DNA of 64,000 bases from Firm-04 sp045628085 (lineage in GTDB: Bacteria; Bacillota; Clostridia; Oscillospirales; Ruminococcaceae): the NCBI GenBank assembly GCA_045628085.1, contig JAZQOZ010000023.1, positions 1-64,000 on the forward strand, given 5' to 3'. Under the pieces are notes generated by a model that made no database searches, was not told the DNA's origin, and was given only the letters and a program-made list of their open reading frames with translations. The position numbers were made by a program, and so were the translations under genes. Below, piece after piece: positions 48,573 to 55,841 of this stretch; position 1 is the first letter of the stretch; each line of letters opens with the position of its first letter.

Positions 48573-50843
48573 ATGAAATTGAATCACAGATTATCCGCAC
48601 TTGTGTCAGCCTTTGCACTGACGATCACCATGCTGCCGCTCAATTCCGGTTATGCAGCTGCGGCAGAAAGCAAAACCTTCAAGATCATGCCGCTTGGCGA
48701 TTCCATCACCTACGGTATGGCAGATGAAGGCGGCTACCGCAAATTTCTGGATGCAGCGCTCAAACAGAACGGCTGCACAAACTTCGACTTTGTCGGGCCG
48801 GAAGGCTCCAACTCTGCTTCGTTCAATTATAACGGAAAAACAGTGACCTATGACGACAATCATGCAGGATACAGCGGCTACACCATTACCGATCTCGAAG
48901 GCGGCTGGTTCGGAAAATTGAACGGCATTCTCGAAACGATGCAGAACGGCGATTATATCCGCAAATATGTACCGGATATGATCCTGCTGCAAATCGGAAC
49001 GAATGACGTTTCCAACGGCTATCTGGACGGCTCAGAGGAGCGTCTGCATAAGCTGCTTGATTATCTGCTGGCAAATATGCCCGCAAACGGCACAATTTTC
49101 CTTACGACCATTCCGGATCTGGGCGCATCTATGTGGGGCGGCGACAATACCGCGAATATCGCCTCGTATAATGCTCTCGTTCAGAAAACCGCAGAGGCGT
49201 ACAAATCGCAGAATGTTGTATTTGCAGATATCCACAGTGTAATTGATGCTTCAAAAGATCTTGCCGACGGCGTACATCCAAATGCAGGCGGCTATGAGAA
49301 AATGGGCAAATACTGGGCAGATATCCTGATCCCGTATCTTTCCGGCAGTACGTCTCCGACAACACCGGATACTGATCCGGCGGCTTCCGGCAGTGACGTT
49401 CTCGGCGATCTCAACGATGACGGCAAACTGACCGCAGCCGATCTTTCCCTGCTCAAACACGGCATTCTGAATGCAGACAACAGCACTGCCTTCAAGACGA
49501 AGGCAGATGTCAATCAGAGCAGAAAGGTCACAGAGGCAGATGCGAAAATGCTTGCTGATTACCTTGCAGGCAAGATCCGTGAATTTGAAAAAGCCGAACC
49601 GGAAGAACAGCCCGTGATCGAATACGAAAAATCCTATAACTTCCCGTCTGTCAGCAGTCTCAAATCTTCCAAAGACGTTCCCGATCCCTTTATTTTCGCG
49701 GATGGATCGAAAGTGGAATCGCAGGATGACTGGTGGAGACGGCAGAGTGAGATCAGCTGTATGTACGAATACTATATGTACGGAAAATGGATCGACGGCT
49801 CCGACGACGAAACAACATACAGCATCAGCGGAAACAGCATGACGATCAATGTCAAACGCAAGAGTACCGGAAAAACCGCTTCATTCAAGGCTGTCATCAA
49901 TCTGCCGAAAACCGTGCGGCATGACGGCGGCGCTCCGGTCATTCTCGGTATGCATAAGGGAATCTCCGAAAGTACCGCTACCGCAAACGGATATGCTGTT
50001 ATCACCTATGACAGCGACGGTATGTTCTCTGCTCCGGGTACGGCACAGGACAACAATCAGCACAAGGGCGCTTTCTATGACCTCTATCCCTACGGCAACA
50101 ACTGGGAACAGCAGACCGGCGACCTCATGGCATGGTCTTGGGGCATCAGCAGAATCCTCGATGCATTGTATAACGGTGCGGCAAAGGAACTCAATATCAA
50201 TCCGGACAGTTCGATCGTGACAGGCGTTTCCAGATACGGAAAAGCAACAGCTGTATGCGGCGCATTTGAAAAGCGTATCAAGATGTGTGCGCCTTCCTGC
50301 TCCGGTGCAGGCGGTCTTGCCCTGTATCGTTATTCATCCGTCAATAAGACATACGACTTTTCAAGCAAAGGCGGCAGCAGCAGCTACCGTTATACCGAAA
50401 ATGAGCCGCTCGGCAGCTTGCAGGCTTCCGGTGAACAGGGCTGGTTCAACGGCAGATTCATGGAATTCAAAGATCCGAACCAGTTCCCTGTCGATCAGCA
50501 TATGCTCGGTTCTCTTTGCTGTGATCCGGACAGATATCTCTTTATTATCGGTTCATGTGAGAGTGAGGACTGGGTCAATGCGCCTTCCGTCTGGATGGCT
50601 TACTGCGGTATGCGGCACGTCTGGGATTATGTCGGATTGAGCGACCATCTTGCGATCAATATTCATAAATCCGGTCATGCAGTCATTCAGGAAGACGTTG
50701 AAAAGATGATCCAGTATTTCGACTACCATGTATATGGCATTCAGCCGAAAATGGACCTCAAAGAACTGCAAACTTCCGTCTTTGATCTTCCGAAAAACAA
50801 AGACTCCTATCAGGATACATTTACAAACAGCTGGCTGTATTGA
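48573..50843 (+). CDS. Secreted bifunctional esterase: CE3 acetylxylan esterase, dockerin, CE15 glucuronoyl esterase
   Basis: 756 residues. Signal peptide ~1-30. CE3/SGNH domain ~37-250: nucleophile Ser44 in GDSITYG, GTNDVSNG block, Asp232/His235 in DGVHPN. Linker, then a dockerin ~275-340 with loops DLNDDGKLTAADLSLLKHGI and DVNQSRKVTEADAKMLADYL. Second loop is less canonical (SRK). CE15 domain ~360-745 with nucleophile Ser553 in GVSRYGK; most relatives have GCSRxGK, so the Cys is replaced by Val. Removes acetyl groups from xylan and cuts lignin-glucuronoxylan ester bonds. The central-dockerin layout recalls R. flavefaciens CE3B. Binds a cohesin on the cellulosome. Confidence 0.9.
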   Translation: MKLNHRLSALVSAFALTITMLPLNSGYAAAAESKTFKIMPLGDSITYGMADEGGYRKFLDAALKQNGCTNFDFVGPEGSNSASFNYNGKTVTYDDNHAGYSGYTITDLEGGWFGKLNGILETMQNGDYIRKYVPDMILLQIGTNDVSNGYLDGSEERLHKLLDYLLANMPANGTIFLTTIPDLGASMWGGDNTANIASYNALVQKTAEAYKSQNVVFADIHSVIDASKDLADGVHPNAGGYEKMGKYWADILIPYLSGSTSPTTPDTDPAASGSDVLGDLNDDGKLTAADLSLLKHGILNADNSTAFKTKADVNQSRKVTEADAKMLADYLAGKIREFEKAEPEEQPVIEYEKSYNFPSVSSLKSSKDVPDPFIFADGSKVESQDDWWRRQSEISCMYEYYMYGKWIDGSDDETTYSISGNSMTINVKRKSTGKTASFKAVINLPKTVRHDGGAPVILGMHKGISESTATANGYAVITYDSDGMFSAPGTAQDNNQHKGAFYDLYPYGNNWEQQTGDLMAWSWGISRILDALYNGAAKELNINPDSSIVTGVSRYGKATAVCGAFEKRIKMCAPSCSGAGGLALYRYSSVNKTYDFSSKGGSSSYRYTENEPLGSLQASGEQGWFNGRFMEFKDPNQFPVDQHMLGSLCCDPDRYLFIIGSCESEDWVNAPSVWMAYCGMRHVWDYVGLSDHLAINIHKSGHAVIQEDVEKMIQYFDYHVYGIQPKMDLKELQTSVFDLPKNKDSYQDTFTNSWLY

Positions 50844-50912
50844 TATACGCATAATTTGTTACGGGAAGCGGTCTGAAAAGACCATCCCCTTTCTTTCCGT
50901 TTCATAAACACC

Positions 50913-50951
50913 ATATCCCCGTGCGCTCCGTTTCAGAACGCACGGGGATAT
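50913..50951 (+). terminator. Terminator hairpin after the esterase gene
   Basis: Thirteen-base perfect stem ATATCCCCGTGCG / CGCACGGGGATAT; only a weak T tail, so termination strength is uncertain. Confidence 0.65.
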
Positions 50952-51001
50952 TCATATCATTGTCCTTCCGACTGCATATTCATAATAGAGTATAGATTTT
51001 C

Positions 51002-51030
51002 TTGACATCACAGCAAAAATATGGTATAGT
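51002..51030 (+). promoter_or_regulatory. Promoter of the CotH-type gene
   Basis: TTGACA, 17 bases, TATAGT, 90 bases before the start. Confidence 0.8.
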
Positions 51031-51042
51031 AATGATATACGA

Positions 51043-51099
51043 ACAACACGCACCGCCATGCGCCCCGAAAAACAGAATCTGTGTTGTACGGGGCGTTTT
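51043..51099 (+). promoter_or_regulatory. Leader with terminator and crossing alternative pairing
   Basis: CGCCCCG (51061-51067) pairs with CGGGGCG (51089-51095) followed by TTTT. ACAACAC (51043-51049) can pair with GTGTTGT (51081-51087); the two pairings cross, so they exclude each other or form a pseudoknot. Typical of an attenuator or riboswitch platform; no known ligand domain recognised. Confidence 0.55.
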
Positions 51100-51119
51100 C
51101 TGCAAAGGATGTGAATATT

Positions 51120-53348
51120 ATGCTTCATTTTTATAAAGCCGCTTTCAGAAAATATTTGTCGTTCTGCGCTGCTGCGATTCTGACCGGCGCTGCCGTTCAG
51201 ACAGATATGCCCGTATATCAGCTGAATTCGTTTCTCCTGACGAAATCTGCGATTTCCGGCGATGATGCCGCAGCCGCAGATGCAGACGGAAACGGCATCC
51301 TGAATGCCGCCGATCTTTCCCTGCTGAAGCATCAGATTTTCACGAAAAACCTTGACAAATATGCCGCGCTTTCCATCAATGAAATATGCGCATCCAATCA
51401 TGCATCCTATCTCGCATCTGACGGCAGTTCACCGGACTGGCTTGAACTTTATAATGCCGGAGACACTGCACTTGATCTTTCCGGATGCGGTCTTTCCGAT
51501 CAGGAAAAGGATCTGTTCCGGTTCGTATTTCCGTCCGGAACGATCATTCCGGCAGACAGTTATCTTCTCGTATTCTGCGATGATTCAGGCAATTCGGCAG
51601 GATTGCATACACCGTTCAAATTGAGCGCATCCGGCGAAACCGTATATCTTTCTTCTCCGCAGAAAACGCTCATCGATTCTGCCGCATTTCCGGAACTGGA
51701 TACCGATATTACATACGCAAAAATACCAGACGGCAGCAGCGCATGGATGCTCTGTTCCGCGACAGCCGGCAAATCCAATCAGACCGCAGAACAGCAGATC
51801 AATGCCGATTTGCCGGTATTTTCCAAAGCTGCCGGTTTTTATGACGATGCATTCGATCTGACACTCTCCGCCGCATCCGGCTGTCAGATCCTATATACAA
51901 CAGACGGCTCTGATCCGCGCAGTTCCGATTCAGCATCGGTCTATCAGAATCCCCTGCCGGTCTGCGATAATTCCGAAGAACCGAATATACTGAGTGCAAA
52001 AACAAAAATATCTTCTGTATCTGATTATGTACCGGATGAGGCGGTTGACAAGGGCATCGTTATCCGTGCTGTCTGTCAGGATGCGGAGGGACATTTCGGA
52101 AAGGTCGTGACCAACAGCTATTTCATCGGGAAAACTGCACCGTATTATCAGACTGTGCGTACAATCTCAATATCCGCCGCCCCCGATGACCTGTTCAGCG
52201 ATCAAACCGGCATTTATCTCCAGAAAAACTGTCTGAACAGAGGTACGGACTGGGAACGTCCGGTCAATATTCAGGTTTTTGAAAACGGCAGTGCGGTCTA
52301 TTCAGAAAATGTCGGCGTGCGGATCGCCGGTAACTGGTCGCGTAATTATCCGCAGAAAAGCCTGACCTTCTACGCACGCAGTTCCTACGGCGCATCGAAA
52401 ATGGAATACGACTTTTTCAGCGGTACTGCAAAAGACTGCGGCGGAAAAACAATCAAGGCTTTCGATAAGGTCACTCTGCGCAACGGCGGTGACGGGTATG
52501 ACGCAGTCCGGTTCCGCGATGATCTCAATGCTGAACTTTCGGCAGGACTTGCGGTCGGTACGCAGGCGAAACAGGACTATATCGTATTCATAGACGGTGA
52601 ATTCTGGGGACATTATTCCATGCAGGAAAAACTCGACGACGAATATCTCGAAGCACATTACCATATTCCAAAGGAGAATATCACCACGATCAAAAATACA
52701 CTCGGTGAAGGCGATGAAGCTGTCTGGCAGGAATATTTCGATTTCTACGACTGGGCTAAAAATGCAGACTTTACAGATGATGCGAATTACCGGAAATTCT
52801 GTCAGACCGTTGATGTGCAGAGCATGATCGACTGGATCATTGCAGAAAGTACCGCTGCAAACTGGGATGCACTCATCAATGTCAATAATACAATGATCTG
52901 GCGTGCGAATCAGACGGACAGCAGACAGCCCTATGCAGACGGAAAATGGCGCTTTCTCCTCTTTGATACAGAGTATTCGAGCGGCTTCAACGGCATATCC
53001 GCAGACTGTCATTATCTCGAAAATATGGATACCAAGGATGCGCCGAACTGTTTCGGCACGCTGTTCTATCGGCTTATTCAGAATCCGTCCTTCGCAGAGC
53101 AGTTCCGCACTTCCTATCAGAATGCAATGCAGACGCATTATTCTCCCGAACGCGCAGCCGCAGGTATTGACAGTTATACAGAACGATGCACGGAACTGTA
53201 TCTCGATACTTATAAGCGCTTCGGTGTTGAGATCAATGCTGAAAAACTGGTCGAAATGATCGCAGAACTGCGGGATTTCTGGGCACAGCGCAGTACATAC
53301 GCAATGGCAGACTGTGAGAATTGTATTGCCGCTTACGCTGATAAATAG
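51120..53348 (+). CDS. Secreted CotH-kinase-family protein with lamin-tail and half-dockerin modules
   Basis: 742 residues. Signal-like hydrophobic N-terminus (~10-30). One calcium loop, DADGNGILNAADLSLLKHQI (~55-75), looks like a single dockerin repeat; the partner repeat is missing or degenerate. A lamin-tail domain follows (~85-215: INEICASNHASYLASDG, PDWLELYNAG), then a chitobiase-like segment (GCQILYTTDGSDP) and a CotH domain (~350-740: VGVRIAGNWSRNYPQKSLTF, LDDEYLEAHYH, WRFLLFDTEYSSGF). CotH proteins phosphorylate spore-coat proteins in Bacillus; many secreted bacterial members are untested. ATG 51120 has AAAGGATG upstream. Possibly cell-surface or cellulosome-associated. Confidence 0.85.
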   Translation: MLHFYKAAFRKYLSFCAAAILTGAAVQTDMPVYQLNSFLLTKSAISGDDAAAADADGNGILNAADLSLLKHQIFTKNLDKYAALSINEICASNHASYLASDGSSPDWLELYNAGDTALDLSGCGLSDQEKDLFRFVFPSGTIIPADSYLLVFCDDSGNSAGLHTPFKLSASGETVYLSSPQKTLIDSAAFPELDTDITYAKIPDGSSAWMLCSATAGKSNQTAEQQINADLPVFSKAAGFYDDAFDLTLSAASGCQILYTTDGSDPRSSDSASVYQNPLPVCDNSEEPNILSAKTKISSVSDYVPDEAVDKGIVIRAVCQDAEGHFGKVVTNSYFIGKTAPYYQTVRTISISAAPDDLFSDQTGIYLQKNCLNRGTDWERPVNIQVFENGSAVYSENVGVRIAGNWSRNYPQKSLTFYARSSYGASKMEYDFFSGTAKDCGGKTIKAFDKVTLRNGGDGYDAVRFRDDLNAELSAGLAVGTQAKQDYIVFIDGEFWGHYSMQEKLDDEYLEAHYHIPKENITTIKNTLGEGDEAVWQEYFDFYDWAKNADFTDDANYRKFCQTVDVQSMIDWIIAESTAANWDALINVNNTMIWRANQTDSRQPYADGKWRFLLFDTEYSSGFNGISADCHYLENMDTKDAPNCFGTLFYRLIQNPSFAEQFRTSYQNAMQTHYSPERAAAGIDSYTERCTELYLDTYKRFGVEINAEKLVEMIAELRDFWAQRSTYAMADCENCIAAYADK

Positions 53349-53385
53349 TATATATTGTTATATATGTTATTTATAGTATATTAAC

Positions 53386-53414
53386 TTGACAAAATACAAG
53401 GATTATGATATAAT
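53386..53414 (+). promoter_or_regulatory. Promoter of the 53588 gene
   Basis: TTGACA, 17 bases, TATAAT. The 5' leader (~165 bases) contains CGGTTCAG/CTGAACCG (~53419-53466). Confidence 0.85.
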
Positions 53415-53587
53415 ATAAACGGTTCAGGTATATTTGACCGTAATACAAACTGCGGCACTCTGAACCGGAATACAGGAAGAGCAGATCCCGATACGCCGGA
53501 ATGTCCGGTATACCGTCATCTGCGAATATTGATTGTGGATATGACAGCTTTGCGAATCACGAAGCATCCACAGAAAGGATAACAGCT

Positions 53588-54118
53588 ATGAGCGACATCA
53601 GAAATGACAGCGTAGATTCCCAACTCGAAAAACTCTATGACGAAATCGAAAAGAAAAACACATCCGATTCCCGAAAGATCAAGCAGGAGAAAAACATGAG
53701 TGATATTCTTGCAGGAATGGAAGATACATCCAGATCACGCAAGGACGGAAACGAACTTCTGCGTTTTCTCGGCGGTCTGCTCCTTTTCGGCGCAGGAATG
53801 TTCATGATCTTTCAGAATCTGATCGTCGAAAGCACGATGGGTTCAGGTGCATCCATTTTCCGCATCGGCGGATTCTCTGTTCCGAACGGAACGATCACAA
53901 TTCCGCTTCTGATCGGTATTGCACTGCTCTTTCTCTGTGACCGTAAAATCTGGGGCTGGTTGTTTATTGCAGTCGGCTTTGTCATTATCATCGCCGCAGT
54001 TCTGCTGAGTGTCAGCATCAGGTGGCGCACATCAAGCGGCTGGGTATTCATCGTCATGTTTGGTATGACGATTGCCGGCGGCGCGATGATGCTGCGGGAA
54101 CTGTTCCGTTCCAAGTAA
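53588..54118 (+). CDS. Small membrane protein of unknown function
   Basis: 176 residues; ATG with GAAAGGAT upstream. A charged N-terminal ~60 residues (DSQLEKLYDEIEKKN) is followed by four hydrophobic segments (~62-80, 100-118, 124-142, 148-168). No enzymatic motif. I do not recognise the family. Own promoter and terminator. Confidence 0.75.
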   Translation: MSDIRNDSVDSQLEKLYDEIEKKNTSDSRKIKQEKNMSDILAGMEDTSRSRKDGNELLRFLGGLLLFGAGMFMIFQNLIVESTMGSGASIFRIGGFSVPNGTITIPLLIGIALLFLCDRKIWGWLFIAVGFVIIIAAVLLSVSIRWRTSSGWVFIVMFGMTIAGGAMMLRELFRSK

Positions 54119-54133
54119 AGACCGGATAAGGAA

Positions 54134-54161
54134 AAAGCTGCCGCTTATCTGCGGCAGCTTT
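54134..54161. terminator. Bidirectional terminator
   Basis: AAAGCTGCCGC-TTATCT-GCGGCAGCTTT, 11 pairs, between two convergent genes. Confidence 0.9.
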
Positions 54162-54164
54162 CTT

Positions 54165-54389
54165 TTATGATTCTGTATTTTTCTTTGCGGCATCTGCGAC
54201 GCGGCGGATCACGTTTCCGTCCTGATCCACGATCACGGTCGATTCCAATGTTCCGATCAGGTCACGGCGAAATGCATCGCGGTACTGCTGACGAAGCTGC
54301 TCCCGTTCGGCAAGCTCAGCTTCATTCAGACCGGTCGTTTTCGCTTTCCGTGCAAGCTCATTGATGCGTTCAAGCAAATTCTTCTCCAT
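54165..54389 (-). CDS. DUF896 (YnzC/UPF0291) protein
   Basis: 74 residues. EKNLLERINELARKAKTTGL and ELAEREQLRQQYRDAFR match the two-helix YnzC family, common in Firmicutes; function unknown. ATG 54389 with AAAGGA upstream. The stop lies next to the shared terminator. Confidence 0.9.
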   Translation of the reverse strand: MEKNLLERINELARKAKTTGLNEAELAEREQLRQQYRDAFRRDLIGTLESTVIVDQDGNVIRRVADAAKKNTES

Positions 54390-54498
54390 AAGGATCACAT
54401 CCTTTCTATCGAATCATATTTCTGCTTTATTATAACACAGAATACTGCAAATTGCAATGGGCAAACGGATAATCACCTGCATTATCAAGGAGGAAACC

Positions 54499-55212
54499 AT
54501 GATTGCACTTGTAACAGGCGCTTCACGCGGCATCGGTGCGGCGGCTGCCAGACGCCTCGCCGCTGACGGCTATACCGTGATCGTTCATTATCATCATACA
54601 AAAGAACAGGCTGAACAGATTGCCGCAGAGATCGGCGGTATGCCGATCTGTGCCGATCTCGGCGATTTCGGGCAGATTGATTCCATGATCGAAGAAATCA
54701 TCCGTAAATACGGCAGAATTGATCTGCTTGTCAATAATGCAGGCATTGCGCTGACCGGTCTGTATCAGGATATTTCCGATGCGGATGCAATCCGGCTCTT
54801 TCAGGTCAATCTCGGCGGCACAATGCATACGGCAAAACGTGTTCTGCCGTATATGCTCCGCGAGCATCAGGGCTGTATCATCAATACGGCATCGGTCTGG
54901 GGCGAATGCGGCGCAGCCTGTGAAGTGCATTATTCTGCGGCAAAAGCTGCCGTCATCGGGTTCACAAAGGCACTCGCAAAGGAAGTCGGACTCTCCGGCA
55001 TCCGCGTGAACTGCGTTTCACCCGGCGTGATCGACACCGACATGAACCGGATGCATGATGAAGAAACCATGCTGGCACTCGCTGAGGAAACACCCCTCGG
55101 CTGTATCGGTAAGCCCGAAGATGTTGCAGAAATGATCGCCTTTCTGGCATCCGATCGGGCTGGATTCATCACCGGACAGATTTTTCCGGTCAACGGAGGC
55201 TTCAATATATGA
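54499..55212 (+). CDS. Short-chain dehydrogenase/reductase (FabG-like; possible EF-P aminopentanone reductase)
   Basis: 237 residues. NAD(P) motif TGASRGIGAAAARRL, NNAGIALT, catalytic Ser/Tyr/Lys with YSAAKAAVIGF, C-terminal ITGQIFPVNGGF. General keto-reductase fold. The starting MIALVTGASRGIG and size also fit YmfI/EfpI, which finishes the EF-P modification in Firmicutes; given the translation-related genes that follow this is possible but unproven. AAGGAGG upstream. Overlaps the HD gene by four bases. Confidence 0.85.
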   Translation: MIALVTGASRGIGAAAARRLAADGYTVIVHYHHTKEQAEQIAAEIGGMPICADLGDFGQIDSMIEEIIRKYGRIDLLVNNAGIALTGLYQDISDADAIRLFQVNLGGTMHTAKRVLPYMLREHQGCIINTASVWGECGAACEVHYSAAKAAVIGFTKALAKEVGLSGIRVNCVSPGVIDTDMNRMHDEETMLALAEETPLGCIGKPEDVAEMIAFLASDRAGFITGQIFPVNGGFNI

Positions 55213-55805
55213 ACGAACAGGAAAAAAAGCGTTTTACCGAACAAATCGAATTTCTTGTCGAAATGGACAAGATGAAAAATATCTGGCGGCAGTCGCGTGT
55301 GCTGCATGAAGACCGTGCAGAAAATGACGCGGAACACGCATGGCATCTGGCAATGCTGGCGATCGTGCTGTCGGAATATTCCAATGAACCGGTCGATCTG
55401 AAAACCGTACTGACAACGGTTCTGATCCACGATGTTGTGGAAATTGATGCCGGCGATACCTATGCTTATGATGCGGCAGGCAATGCCACAAAAGCAGAAC
55501 GCGAACAAAAGGCCGCTGATCGTCTGTTCGGTATGCTGCCGGACGATCAGGGCACATATCTGCGGCGTTTGTGGGATGAATTTGAAGCGCAGTCCACGCC
55601 GGAAGCCCGATTTGCCAATTCGCTTGACCGCGTTCAGCCGCTGCTGCTGAATTACTGTAAACACGGTGAATCATGGCGCGCACACGGTACAAAACGAACA
55701 CAGGTCGAAGGACGGATGAAACCGGTCTATGACGGTTCGCAGGTTCTCGGTGATCTCGCATCGGAACTGATCCGCCGCGCCGCAGAAGAAGGTCTGCTGA
55801 AATAA
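55209..55805 (+). CDS. HD-domain hydrolase (YfbR/HDDC2-like)
   Basis: 198 residues. H..HD..D metal pattern: ENDAEHAWHLAMLAIVLSE, VLIHDVVEIDAGDT and NSLDRVQPLL. Related enzymes hydrolyse deoxynucleoside 5'-monophosphates. ATGA overlap with the reductase. Terminates 36 bases before the GTPase-nuclease gene. Confidence 0.9.
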   Translation: MNEQEKKRFTEQIEFLVEMDKMKNIWRQSRVLHEDRAENDAEHAWHLAMLAIVLSEYSNEPVDLKTVLTTVLIHDVVEIDAGDTYAYDAAGNATKAEREQKAADRLFGMLPDDQGTYLRRLWDEFEAQSTPEARFANSLDRVQPLLLNYCKHGESWRAHGTKRTQVEGRMKPVYDGSQVLGDLASELIRRAAEEGLLK

Positions 55806-55841
55806 ACGGGACACTCCCCCTGTTGAAACGAGGTGAACAGG

